This document shows positions 16,710-25,303 of a stretch of DNA of 34,476 bases, piece by piece (position 1 is the stretch's first letter; each line of letters begins with the position of its first letter). Location: positions 1 to 34,476 of the forward strand of contig CALDZP010000074.1 of assembly GCA_937944105.1 (NCBI GenBank). Reading direction: 5' to 3'. The stretch comes from an uncultured Ignavibacteria bacterium (GTDB lineage Bacteria; Bacteroidota; Ignavibacteria; Ch128b). The notes beneath the pieces are model-generated. The model saw only the letters and a program-made list of their open reading frames with translations, did not search any database and was not told the DNA's origin. The position numbers and the translations under genes were made by a program.

Positions 16710-18113
16710 TTATTTATTAATTTTATAAGTTGTAATTCCTTTTTTATCCTCAAGTTCAATATTTAATTTTTTTAACTGATTACGAATTGCATCAGCAATA
16801 TCGAATCTTTTTTCTTGCCTCATCTGATTCCGAATATCAATGATTATTTTCATTAAATTATCAATTAGTTTGTCATCAAATTTTTTGTATTGATGTAAAT
16901 CAATGATACCAAGGACATCTTGCGCAACTTTCTCAAAGAATTTTAAAATTTTTTCTTTATTGTTTGCGGTCAATCCATTGTATTTTGCAATGAAAGAATT
17001 TACTTCCTTGACAAAATCAAATATGACTGCCATTGCTTGAGGAGTGTTGAAATTATCGTCCATTGCTTCTTCAAATTCAGAATAAAATCGAGATGTATTG
17101 AATTCTTCTTGATTTTCTAATTGAATTGCTGTTTCTACTTGATGTATGGAATTTTTTAATCTTTTTATGGCATTTTCAGAATTCTGAAGCAACTCAAGAG
17201 AGAAGTTTAGTGGTGCTGAGTAAATTGTTTGAGCATATAAAAGTCTTAAAGCTTCTGCTGAAAATTTTTCTAAAATTTCTCTTGCTGTAAAAAAATTACC
17301 AAGAGATTTTGACATTTTTTGATTATCAATATTTAAAAATCCAAAATGGATCCAGTATCTTGCAAAGGGTTTACCAGTGGCGGCTTCACTTTGAGCAATT
17401 TCATTTTCATGATGTGGGAAAATTAAATCGTTACCACCAGCATGAATATCAAAAGTCTCACCAAGATTTTTCATTGACATAACAGAGCATTCAATATGCC
17501 AACCCGGGCGACCTTTGCCCCAGGGAGATTCCCAATAAGGTTCATCAGGTTTTGCAGCTTTCCAGAGAGCAAAATCAGCAGGATTTCTTTTCAATTCATT
17601 AACATCGACTCGAGCACCACTTATTAAATCTTCTAATTTTTTACCCGATAGTTTTCCATATTCAGGGAATTTCGTAATATCATAAAAAATATCACCTCCA
17701 ATCTGGTAAGCAATTCCTTTATCCATTAATTTTTGAATTAATTCAATAATATTATTGATATTTTCAGTAGCTTTAGGATAAACATCGGCGGGCTTAATTT
17801 TAAGTTTTTCAATGTCTTCAAAAAATGCTTGAGAATATTTTCTGGCTATTTCAGCAGCACTAACTCCCTCGCTTATTGCTTTGTTAATTATTTTATCATC
17901 AATATCAGTGAGGTTCATTACAAATTTTACATCATATCCTTTGTAAATAAAATACCTTCTTATTATATCAATCATCACAAACGACCTTGCGTTCCCGATA
18001 TGAAAATAATCATAGACAGTTGGCCCACACATATAGATTTTAACTTTGCCTGTTTCAAGTGGAATAAATTCTTCAATTTTTTTTGAAAGAGTGTTATAAA
18101 ATTTTATCGCCAT
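16710..18113 (-). CDS. cysS: Cysteinyl-tRNA synthetase
   Basis: This class I aminoacyl-tRNA synthetase charges tRNA-Cys. At 467 residues it has the family length. The N-terminal [19 protein letters not shown] contains the zinc-binding Cys29 and the HIGH-type motif HIGN (38-41). [11 protein letters not shown] and [21 protein letters not shown] supply the other zinc ligands, and KMSKSLGNF (about 266) is the KMSKS loop. The C-terminal DALR-like helical domain ends with [24 protein letters not shown]. It starts at an ATG preceded by GAGAG and appears to head the minus-strand operon that continues into the exported amidase and two envelope proteins. Confidence 0.97.
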   Translation of the reverse strand: MAIKFYNTLSKKIEEFIPLETGKVKIYMCGPTVYDYFHIGNARSFVMIDIIRRYFIYKGYDVKFVMNLTDIDDKIINKAISEGVSAAEIARKYSQAFFEDIEKLKIKPADVYPKATENINNIIELIQKLMDKGIAYQIGGDIFYDITKFPEYGKLSGKKLEDLISGARVDVNELKRNPADFALWKAAKPDEPYWESPWGKGRPGWHIECSVMSMKNLGETFDIHAGGNDLIFPHHENEIAQSEAATGKPFARYWIHFGFLNIDNQKMSKSLGNFFTAREILEKFSAEALRLLYAQTIYSAPLNFSLELLQNSENAIKRLKNSIHQVETAIQLENQEEFNTSRFYSEFEEAMDDNFNTPQAMAVIFDFVKEVNSFIAKYNGLTANNKEKILKFFEKVAQDVLGIIDLHQYKKFDDKLIDNLMKIIIDIRNQMRQEKRFDIADAIRNQLKKLNIELEDKKGITTYKINK

Positions 18114-18220
18114 ATCTCTCTTATTTTTTAGTTAAAATAGTGAATGATGGATTTAATTGAAAATGGGTGAAGAAGAAAATTTATATTTCTCAAATAAATT
18201 ATGGAGTATTTAGTATAAAA

Positions 18221-18673
18221 TTAACTTCTCACTCTATGAGAAAGTTGAATTAAAACAATCCCAATTACAATCAACAAAATTCCAATTGCAATTCTCCAAT
18301 TTATTTCCTGTGTACCTTTAATTAATCCAAGCACTGTTCCCGCAATTGGTGACATAGCAAATGCAATTGCAAGAGTTACACCAAGATTTTCACTTTTCGC
18401 CAGCGCGGCATAAAAACTCCACATTCCAAGACTCCCAGCAATTATTCCTCCACCAATTATTATCATTAGCCATGCACCTATATTGGATGGATTTTTTATC
18501 GCGTTCCAAGACGAAATAGAAATCAAACCCAGTATTAACATTGCTACAAAAGTCCTTATTGTTATACCTGCTATTGGTGGAATACCTAATTCTTTAAGTC
18601 CCGCTTTCTCAAAATATCCTCCTATTCCCCAAAATGCACCAGCTAAAATTGCAAATAAAATATATTGTTTCAT
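18221..18673 (-). CDS. Half-size EamA/DMT-family transporter
   Basis: The 150-residue protein has about five transmembrane helices and the EamA signature at the start (AILAGAFWGIGGYFEKAGLKELG) and in the middle (GSLGMWSFYAALAKSENLGVTLAIAFAMSPIAGTVLG). Typical DMT transporters have ten helices from two such repeats; this gene encodes one repeat only and would act as a homodimer or heterodimer. The ORF ends cleanly in the basic residues RVRS, so it is probably a genuine single-domain member, not a truncation. It has its own candidate TTTG-N18-TATTTTTG promoter, with AAAGG close to the ATG. The substrate is unknown. Confidence 0.82.
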   Translation of the reverse strand: MKQYILFAILAGAFWGIGGYFEKAGLKELGIPPIAGITIRTFVAMLILGLISISSWNAIKNPSNIGAWLMIIIGGGIIAGSLGMWSFYAALAKSENLGVTLAIAFAMSPIAGTVLGLIKGTQEINWRIAIGILLIVIGIVLIQLSHRVRS

Positions 18674-18690
18674 TCTTAAAACCTTTTTTA

Positions 18691-18720
18691 CAAAAATAAT
18701 TCAAAAAATTCATTCCCAAA
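18691..18720 (-). promoter_or_regulatory. Bacteroidota-type promoter of the EamA gene
   Basis: On the minus strand TTTG (18720-18717) is followed by 18 bases and TATTTTTG (18698-18691), matching the -33 TTTG / -7 TAnnTTTG consensus with near-optimal spacing. The ATG lies 17 bases further downstream. Confidence 0.5.
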
Positions 18721-18886
18721 CCATCAGAAATCAGGATAAAATTTGTTCTCTAAAATTTTTTTCTGCTAAAAAATAATTTTATGGTGCGAAAAATTATTTT
18801 TCATCTTCTTATTTACTGGAAGTTTGTCTAAATATTTACAAAAAATTGTTAAAAATCCACTTGCACCTATTTAATATTTTACTTAA

Positions 18887-18892
18887 TATAAT
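18887..18892 (+). promoter_or_regulatory. Candidate -10 hexamer (TATAAT) upstream of gcvT
   Basis: A perfect TATAAT lies about 145 bases before the gcvT ATG. No good -35 sits at 16-18 bases; TTGCAC is 20 bases upstream, which is too far. If used, transcription would begin near 18899 and the structured leader would be entirely within the 5' UTR. Confidence 0.3.
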
Positions 18893-18938
18893 CGTAGTAA
18901 CTTATTGAAAATCAAAAATTTAAAAATCCAAAATATTT

Positions 18939-19035
18939 GCTTGGAGCTGAAATCCTGGTGGTCAAGACGAAAGGAAGGAGAAAGGAAGGACTTTCAATTA
19001 CCTTTCTCCTTCGGCTCTAAGCAGAAAGGAATTTT
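18939..19035 (+). promoter_or_regulatory. Structured gcvT leader with alternative Shine-Dalgarno sequestration (candidate riboswitch)
   Basis: An outer nine-pair stem joins GCTTGGAGC (18939-18947) to GCTCTAAGC (19014-19022), with one G-U pair. Inside is a perfect 12-pair hairpin, GAAGGAGAAAGG (18974-18985) with CCTTTCTCCTTC (19001-19012), and an asymmetric 26-base 5' strand (18948-18973) opposite one base. GAAAG (18969-18973) can pair with CTTTC (18991-18995) in the hairpin loop as a pseudoknot. CCTTTCT (19001-19007) can alternatively pair with AGAAAGG (19023-19029), which is the gcvT Shine-Dalgarno sequence; the same AGAAAGGAA is present in the hairpin's 5' arm (18979-18987). Opening the hairpin would therefore hide the ribosome-binding site. 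It does not show the conserved glycine-riboswitch core that I know. Ligand and class are unknown. Confidence 0.6.
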
Positions 19036-20121
19036 ATGAAATATACAAAGCTTAATAAAATTCACAAACAACTAAATGCAAAACTTGTTGAATTCGCAGG
19101 CTTTGAAATGCCAGTTTACTATACCTCCATTGTGGAAGAACATCAAGCAGTCAGGAAAAATGTTGGTATGTTCGATGTATCTCATATGGGCGAGATATTT
19201 ATTTATGGTCCCGATGCCCTTAAGTTTGTCCAAAAAATTACAATTAATGATGCATCGAAATTAATACCCGGAAAAGCACAATATTCTGCCATGTGTTATG
19301 AAAACGGTGGAATTGTCGATGATTTGTTAGTCTATAAACTTGAAAATGGTTTTATGCTGGTGGTTAATGCATCAAATAAAGATAAAGATTTCGAGTGGAT
19401 GAAAAAAAATATTACCGATGAAAATGTACAAATTCTTGATCGTAGTGATGATTACACATTGATAGCCGTACAAGGACCAAAATCTGCAGAAACTCTAAAA
19501 TCGCTTGTAAACTTTGATATCTATGAATTAAATTATTATACATTTAAATACGGAAAAATTCTGAATACAGATGCTATCATCTCACGAACCGGTTATACTG
19601 GAGAACTTGGTTTCGAAATTTATTTCGAAAGTAATGAAGAACAGGCAATAAAAATCTGGAATTCAATTTTGGAAAGTGGAAATCAATATAATATTAAATG
19701 CTGTGGATTAGGAGCAAGAGACAGTCTCAGACTTGAAATGGGATATTGCCTTTATGGGAATGATATTGATGAAAACACTAATCCATTAGAAGCAGGACTT
19801 GGATGGATAACAAAACTTGATAAAGATTATTTTATTGGTAAGGAAGCTTTATTGAAAATAAAACAGGAAGGTTTAAAGAGACAATTAAAAGGTTTTGAAT
19901 TAATTGATAAAGGAATTCCGCGACATGGGAATCAAATCTTTTTTGAAAATAAAAATATTGGTTTTGTCACAAGTGGCACTCAATCACCTTCACTTAATAA
20001 ACCGATTGGTTTAGGTTATTTCGAAATAGATTCAGTCGATGAAACTTCAATATTTGAGATCGACAACAGAGGTAAAAGACTTAAAGCAAGATTGACAAAA
20101 ATTCCATTTATTCAAAAATGA
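19036..20121 (+). CDS. gcvT: Glycine cleavage system T protein (aminomethyltransferase)
   Basis: GcvT transfers the methylene group from the aminomethyl-lipoyl H protein to tetrahydrofolate, releasing ammonia. The 361 residues are the standard length. Recognisable blocks are GMFDVSHMGEIFIYGPDAL near the N-terminus, QYSAMCYENGGIVDDLLVYKL and LVVNASNKDKDFEWM around the folate site, SRTGYTGELGFEIYF, and CGLGARDSLRLEMGYCLYGNDID. No gcvH or gcvP is adjacent. The ATG follows AGAAAGGA at seven bases and is preceded by a structured leader that could control translation. The TGA overlaps the comB start as ATGA. Confidence 0.97.
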   Translation: MKYTKLNKIHKQLNAKLVEFAGFEMPVYYTSIVEEHQAVRKNVGMFDVSHMGEIFIYGPDALKFVQKITINDASKLIPGKAQYSAMCYENGGIVDDLLVYKLENGFMLVVNASNKDKDFEWMKKNITDENVQILDRSDDYTLIAVQGPKSAETLKSLVNFDIYELNYYTFKYGKILNTDAIISRTGYTGELGFEIYFESNEEQAIKIWNSILESGNQYNIKCCGLGARDSLRLEMGYCLYGNDIDENTNPLEAGLGWITKLDKDYFIGKEALLKIKQEGLKRQLKGFELIDKGIPRHGNQIFFENKNIGFVTSGTQSPSLNKPIGLGYFEIDSVDETSIFEIDNRGKRLKARLTKIPFIQK

Positions 20122-20840
20122 AAATAGAAGTAATTTTTTTCGTTCATAATCAATTAGAAGATTATTTTTACAATCGAAACGTTGTAGTAATAGATGTTTT
20201 AAGAGCAACATCAACAATTATCACAGCTCTTGCAAACGGCGCAAAAACAATTATTCCTGCATCATCAGTTGAAGAAGCAGTAAAAATTGCTAAAAATCTT
20301 GAGCGTTCTACATATTTGTTATGCGGTGAAAGACACACAAAAATTATTGACGGTTTTGATTTAGGTAACTCACCTCTCGAATTTTCACCAGAAAAAGTCG
20401 AAGGTAAAAAAATTATACTCACATCAACAAATGGTACCAAAGTATTCGAGTATTTAAGAAAGTCTAAGAATGTATTAATCGCTTCAACACTAAACGTTTC
20501 TGCCGTTTCGAATAAAATGATGGAAATTGATTCTGATTGGTCCATTATCTGTTCCGGTCGAGATGGTTTTTTTGATTCATCTGATGCTATTTTATCAGGA
20601 CTAATAATTAAGAATTTAAACAGAGAGGTTAATGTTGTAGAACTAAATGATGCCGGTAAAACCTCATTGCTATTGTACGAAAAATACGAAGGCAATATTC
20701 TAAAGTACTTGAAAGATACAGATCACGGAAAGATTTTAATTGCTAATGGATTTGAAAAAGATCTGGATTTTATTGCGCAAGTCGATAAGTTTCCAATCGT
20801 CGCAAGTTTTACCAATAATTACATAGGAATATTGAAATGA
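20118..20840 (+). CDS. comB: ComB family 2-phosphosulfolactate phosphatase-like protein
   Basis: The 240-residue protein carries the ComB signatures VVVIDVLRATSTIITALANGA (about 22-42), LLCGERHTKIIDGFDLGNSP (about 73-92) and GKKIILTSTNGTKVFEY. In methanogens ComB hydrolyses 2-phosphosulfolactate to sulfolactate in coenzyme M synthesis and depends on magnesium. Many bacteria that do not make coenzyme M keep a homologue, so the physiological substrate here is uncertain. It is sandwiched by four-base overlaps between gcvT and ftsK, indicating translational coupling. No comA, comC or sulfolactate-related gene is visible in the window. Confidence 0.85.
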   Translation: MKIEVIFFVHNQLEDYFYNRNVVVIDVLRATSTIITALANGAKTIIPASSVEEAVKIAKNLERSTYLLCGERHTKIIDGFDLGNSPLEFSPEKVEGKKIILTSTNGTKVFEYLRKSKNVLIASTLNVSAVSNKMMEIDSDWSIICSGRDGFFDSSDAILSGLIIKNLNREVNVVELNDAGKTSLLLYEKYEGNILKYLKDTDHGKILIANGFEKDLDFIAQVDKFPIVASFTNNYIGILK

Positions 20841-23308
20841 AAAGGCGAAAGAAAATAGTTGATTCAACTCTTGATTCAAATGAGTTTTTAATTCCTTATG
20901 AAACTAAAAAATCAATTCTGGCATTGTTTTTACTTACTTTTGGTGTAATTATTGCCTTAAGTATAATCTCCTACAAGAGGAGTGATTACACTTATATTCA
21001 AAATCTTGAACTAAAAGATTTCCTGTCACTTATAGATAAAAATTCTGATCTCTCACAAAGCGCATCAAAAATTAAAAATTGGTTCGGATTAATTGGCGCA
21101 ATACTTGCTAACTTTTTTATAAACGATTTATTTGGTTATTTTTCTTTTTCATTTGTAATAGTTCTTGTTTATTGGGGATTCTTAATTTTATTTGGTGTCA
21201 ATAATCCTAGACAATCAATTTTATATTCGATTCTAATTATTTCAATTGGTATCCTATTCTCATCAATGATCGGAATTTTATCTAATACCCTTGATTCAAT
21301 TGCTCAAAATAAAGAACTGTTTGGTTCGGTTGGATTTTTCTTGGGTTCGGTGCTGATAAAATTAATTGGCTCAGCTGGAGGATTAATTGTAATATTTGTT
21401 ATGATACTAATTTTCTCAACAATTCTTTTAAACATTAATCTCAAAGATTTGCTTACAAATTTTTTCTTAAATACAAAACTAACTTTTTCAGCTATTGGAA
21501 ATTGGTTCACTAACTTATTTAGAAAAGGAAAAGCCAATCAGAAATCGACAATAACCTTTAGAGAAAAGAACTTAGTTAAAGAGAATAAGCATGAAAAAAA
21601 TCTTGATGATCAATTATCGATACAGAGAGAAGCGAAAATAGAAATCATTAAAGACGAGATAATTAAATCAGAAGATCAGATAAAAAGTATAGAAAAGCCT
21701 ATAACACAAAGTATTGCAATAAAGAAAGCAAAGAGTGATATAAGCGATTCCTCAGATTTAAATAAAAAAGAAATTGAGCAACCAACCTCTGGTGGATTAC
21801 AACCCTGGGATAGTTCACTTAATTTTAATTTACCATCAGTTGATTTACTTGAGATACCAATTCAAATTCAGAATGTTAATCAATCCGAATTAACACAAAA
21901 AGCTGAAATGATTGAGAGGAAATTAAATTTATTTAAAGTTGAAATCCAGGAAATTAAAGTGACACCAGGACCGGTTGTAACTCTTTACGAAGTAATTCCT
22001 TCACCAAATGTAAAAGTTAATACAATTACGAGTTTGAAAGATGATCTTGCATTAGCACTTAAGGCAAAAGGCATTCGTTTAATTGCACCAATGCCAGGAA
22101 GAGGAACAATTGGAGTAGAAATTCCTAATGATAGTCCAGAAATTGTTAGAGTTGCCAGTGTTTATGGTTCACCTAAATTTATTCAATCAACTCATCAATT
22201 ACCTTTAGCTATGGGAAAAACAGCGGCAGGCGAAATTTTTATTGAAGATCTAACATCTATGCCTCATTTATTAATTGCTGGTGCAACTGGTTCAGGCAAA
22301 AGTGTAGGAATCAATACAATAATAAATTCAATTTTATTCAAATTACATCCTGCAAAGGTCAAATTTGTTTTAATCGATCCCAAACGAATCGAACTTGCAA
22401 TGTATAAACGATTAAAAAAACACTATCTTGCTATTTGCCCAGATGTTAACGAAGAAATTATAACAAGTCCTGATAACGCAGTTACTGTTTTAAAATCACT
22501 GGAAGCAGAAATGGAAAAAAGATACGATTGGTTAAGTAAATTAGATGTGAGAAATATTCGTGAATTTAACGATAAACTTGCCTCTGGTAAAATTAAAGAA
22601 AAAGATGTAGCAATGTTTCACCCTTTGCCGTATATAATTGTTATTGTTGATGAATTTGCAGATTTGATGATTACAGCCGGAAAACAAATCGAAGATTCAA
22701 TAGCACGGCTTGCACAAATGTCCAGAGCTGCAGGAATTCATTTAATTTTTGCGACGCAGCGACCATCAGTAAATGTTATTCGAGGAAATATTAAAGCTAA
22801 TTTCCCCGCTCGAATTGCTTACAAAGTTTCTCAAAGAACAGATTCAATCACAATTCTCGATCAAACAGGTGCCGAGCAATTACTTGGAAATGGTGATATG
22901 ATCTTCAGCAATAATGACAATATGATTAGAGTTCAGAATGCATACATCTCGGAGCAAGAAATAAATAAAGTCCTTGATTTTATTGAAAATCAAGAAGGTT
23001 TTGCATTTCCTTATTTATTACCATCAGTAAAGGCTAATGAAAGAGGAAATTCATCAGCAATTAATGAAGGTGACTTTGATGAACTAACTGTAAATGCTGC
23101 GTATCTTGTAGTAAGACAAAGAATTGCATCTGTTACATTTCTTCAAAGAAAATTAAAAATTGGATATGCTCGAGCAGCAAGAATTATGGATGAATTAGAA
23201 CAAATGGGGATAGTAGGTCCTATCGATGGTGGTAAGAATCGACTTGTTCTTGTGGAGTCAGAAGATCAACTCGAAGATATCTTAAAGGCTTATGGTGCAA
23301 ATTTTTAA
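20837..23308 (+). CDS. ftsK: DNA translocase FtsK/SpoIIIE
   Basis: FtsK moves chromosome ends through the closing septum and activates dimer resolution. The 823-residue protein has four predicted membrane segments (about 26-46, 84-120, 127-150 and 163-200), a charged linker (about 230-320), and the alpha/beta motor with Walker A GATGSGKS (482-489) and Walker B IVIVDEFADL (D605). FATQRPSVNVIRGNIKANFPARIAYKVSQ follows, as is standard. The C-terminal winged-helix gamma domain (about 755-823: VVRQRIASVTFLQRKLKIGYARAARIMDELEQMGIVG) reads polar DNA motifs. Its start overlaps the comB stop by four bases. The linker is short compared with E. coli FtsK but normal for Bacteroidota-like proteins. Confidence 0.96.
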   Translation: MKRRKKIVDSTLDSNEFLIPYETKKSILALFLLTFGVIIALSIISYKRSDYTYIQNLELKDFLSLIDKNSDLSQSASKIKNWFGLIGAILANFFINDLFGYFSFSFVIVLVYWGFLILFGVNNPRQSILYSILIISIGILFSSMIGILSNTLDSIAQNKELFGSVGFFLGSVLIKLIGSAGGLIVIFVMILIFSTILLNINLKDLLTNFFLNTKLTFSAIGNWFTNLFRKGKANQKSTITFREKNLVKENKHEKNLDDQLSIQREAKIEIIKDEIIKSEDQIKSIEKPITQSIAIKKAKSDISDSSDLNKKEIEQPTSGGLQPWDSSLNFNLPSVDLLEIPIQIQNVNQSELTQKAEMIERKLNLFKVEIQEIKVTPGPVVTLYEVIPSPNVKVNTITSLKDDLALALKAKGIRLIAPMPGRGTIGVEIPNDSPEIVRVASVYGSPKFIQSTHQLPLAMGKTAAGEIFIEDLTSMPHLLIAGATGSGKSVGINTIINSILFKLHPAKVKFVLIDPKRIELAMYKRLKKHYLAICPDVNEEIITSPDNAVTVLKSLEAEMEKRYDWLSKLDVRNIREFNDKLASGKIKEKDVAMFHPLPYIIVIVDEFADLMITAGKQIEDSIARLAQMSRAAGIHLIFATQRPSVNVIRGNIKANFPARIAYKVSQRTDSITILDQTGAEQLLGNGDMIFSNNDNMIRVQNAYISEQEINKVLDFIENQEGFAFPYLLPSVKANERGNSSAINEGDFDELTVNAAYLVVRQRIASVTFLQRKLKIGYARAARIMDELEQMGIVGPIDGGKNRLVLVESEDQLEDILKAYGANF

Positions 23309-23611
23309 TTTAGGATGATAAATTTAATAAGTTTTCTAGTTCTTAATTCTATATTGTGATAAAACCATTGTTTTTTAATCAGTGAACATGAAAAGTTTTT
23401 TAATGACAATAAAAATTTAAGATTAAAAACGAATCATTTTGATTTTCACATCTTTAAATTAAAATGTTGTTAACTTAGATTTGTTTACAAATAAATAATT
23501 CTATTTTAGTAAAATTACACAAATCACTATTTCACTTCTTCGATTAAAAGCTGTTTTTACTTAAATTTGTAACAGAATTAAGATTATTTTGAAAGACTGT
23601 TAATAAAATTT
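23309..23611. other. Intergenic region between ftsK and purK
   Basis: These 303 bases are very AT-rich. They hold a candidate purK promoter (23539-23569). I found no convincing terminator hairpin after ftsK, no RNA gene and no plausible small ORF. Confidence 0.6.
23539..23569 (+). promoter_or_regulatory. Bacteroidota-type promoter of purK-purE
   Basis: TTCG (23539-23542, one mismatch to TTTG) is followed by exactly 19 bases and TAAATTTG (23562-23569), matching TAnnTTTG. The purK ATG lies 42 bases downstream, leaving a short 5' UTR. Confidence 0.45.
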
Positions 23612-24742
23612 ATGCCTTTAAAGATTGGAATTTTAGGTGGTGGACAACTTGCTCGAATGTCTGCCTTTGAAGCAATAAGATTGGGGTTTTCTGTCAATAT
23701 ATTAGAAAAAACTAAAAACTCACCAGCCGGTCAACTTTCAAAAAATGAATTTGTTGGATGGATTGATAACAAAAACATCTTAAAAAAGTTCATTAACAAT
23801 TCTGATATTATAACACTTGAAAATGAATTTATTGACAGCGAAGTTTTAAAGTGGATTGAAGATCAAAATAAGAAAGTTGTCCCATCTTCACGAACAATAT
23901 CTTTAATCCAGGATAAGCTTGTACAGAAACAAACATTCCAAAAAGCAAAACTACCATTAACAGAATTTATTAACATTTCAGACGAATCAAATTATTTTGA
24001 AATTAAGCAAAAGCTTGGTGGTAAATTCATATTAAAATCAAGGAAATTAGGCTATGATGGTTATGGTAATGCGATTGTTAATAACGAAAAAGATTTTAAT
24101 GATGCATTAAAAAAATTAAAACAAAGACACGCACAACTTCTTGCAGAAAAGTTTATTGATTTTGAAAAGGAGCTTGCAATAATTATCGCAAGAACAAAAA
24201 AAGATATAAAAGCATACCCTGTTGTTGAAACCATTCAAAAAAATCATATCTGTCATCTTGTCATTGCACCTGCTCAAATTGACAATAAGTTAATAAAAGA
24301 TACAATTGAAATTGCAATCGAAGCAATTAAAGCAGTTAAAGGTTATGGTCTTTTTGGACTCGAATTTTTTTTAACTAAAGATGCAAAAATTTTAATTAAT
24401 GAAATTGCCCCACGTCCTCATAATTCCGGTCATTATTCAATTGAGGCTTGTGTTACATCTCAATTTGAAAATCATATCAGAAGTATTCTTAATCTTCCAC
24501 TTGGCTCAACTGAAATGGTTTACCCTTATTCAGTAATGATAAATTTACTTGGTAAAAGAAATGGTAAGAATAAAAATTTAAACATATCTAATGTTCTAAA
24601 ATTTGAAGATGCACATCTTCATATTTATGGCAAAGAACAATCTAGAAAAGGAAGAAAAATGGGTCACATTACTTTTTGCGGTAATGATTTAAAAACGATC
24701 TATAATAAAGCAATATTAGCAGAAAGAGAAATTATAATATAG
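23612..24742 (+). CDS. purK: N5-carboxyaminoimidazole ribonucleotide synthetase
   Basis: PurK carboxylates aminoimidazole ribonucleotide with ATP and bicarbonate to N5-CAIR in purine synthesis. The 376-residue ATP-grasp protein opens with [36 protein letters not shown] supplies the ATP-binding loop, and [45 protein letters not shown] supplies the metal and substrate residues. The C-terminal ends with [23 protein letters not shown]. It forms an operon with purE, seven bases downstream. The ribosome-binding site is weak, unlike that of purE. Confidence 0.97.
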   Translation: MPLKIGILGGGQLARMSAFEAIRLGFSVNILEKTKNSPAGQLSKNEFVGWIDNKNILKKFINNSDIITLENEFIDSEVLKWIEDQNKKVVPSSRTISLIQDKLVQKQTFQKAKLPLTEFINISDESNYFEIKQKLGGKFILKSRKLGYDGYGNAIVNNEKDFNDALKKLKQRHAQLLAEKFIDFEKELAIIIARTKKDIKAYPVVETIQKNHICHLVIAPAQIDNKLIKDTIEIAIEAIKAVKGYGLFGLEFFLTKDAKILINEIAPRPHNSGHYSIEACVTSQFENHIRSILNLPLGSTEMVYPYSVMINLLGKRNGKNKNLNISNVLKFEDAHLHIYGKEQSRKGRKMGHITFCGNDLKTIYNKAILAEREIII

Positions 24743-24749
24743 GAGAACT

Positions 24750-25241
24750 ATGAAAAAAAAGCCTCAAGTTGCAATCATAATGGGCAGTGATTCAGATTTC
24801 CCGATAATGCAAGAAGCTGCTAACATTCTAAAAGAATTCGATGTGGAATACGAAATAAAAATTGTCTCTGCACATCGTACACCTGGATTTATGGCAAAAT
24901 ATACTAGCACTGTACACAAACGAGGTATAAAGGTTATAATTGCTGGTGCAGGAGGTGCAGCTCATCTTCCCGGTATGTCTGCATCTTTTTCCCCTTTACC
25001 TGTAATTGGAGTTCCAATAAAAACCAAGTCAATGGATGGATTGGATTCACTCCTTTCAATTGCTCAAATGCCAGCGGGTGTACCTGTTGCAACAGTAGCA
25101 ATTAATAATGCAAGAAATGCTGGACTCCTGGCAGTGCAAATACTTGGTATCTGTGATAAAAAACTTTTCAAGAAGGTAGTTGAATATAAAGAGAAACTCG
25201 CAAACGAATCAATGAATAAGAACAGGATCCTTTCTCATTAA
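24750..25241 (+). CDS. purE: N5-carboxyaminoimidazole ribonucleotide mutase
   Basis: PurE class I converts N5-CAIR from PurK into CAIR. The 163 residues are the normal length. The signature [22 protein letters not shown] (about 9-30) and [10 protein letters not shown] (about 40-49) form the active site with the catalytic His in [33 protein letters not shown] and [25 protein letters not shown] follow. AGGAG overlaps the purK stop and lies five bases before the purE ATG, so the two genes are translated together. The pair PurK/PurE marks the bacterial N5-CAIR route. Confidence 0.97.
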   Translation: MKKKPQVAIIMGSDSDFPIMQEAANILKEFDVEYEIKIVSAHRTPGFMAKYTSTVHKRGIKVIIAGAGGAAHLPGMSASFSPLPVIGVPIKTKSMDGLDSLLSIAQMPAGVPVATVAINNARNAGLLAVQILGICDKKLFKKVVEYKEKLANESMNKNRILSH

Positions 25242-25303
25242 ATTTTTTTCACTTTGTTTTATGATTTACATTTTTTCAAAATAACTGAATATTATTTTAA
25301 GTA

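Larger units (their letters stand above)
18674..19035. other. Intergenic region between the EamA gene and gcvT
   Basis: These 362 bases separate divergent genes. They contain the candidate EamA promoter (18691-18720), a TATAAT hexamer for the plus strand (18887-18892) and the structured gcvT leader (18939-19035). The stretch between about 18725 and 18880 is AT-rich and shows no further feature. Confidence 0.7.

Noticed and set aside
18939-19022. Glycine riboswitch upstream of gcvT
   Set aside because: The conserved glycine-aptamer core segments are not present; only generic purine-rich stretches are shared.
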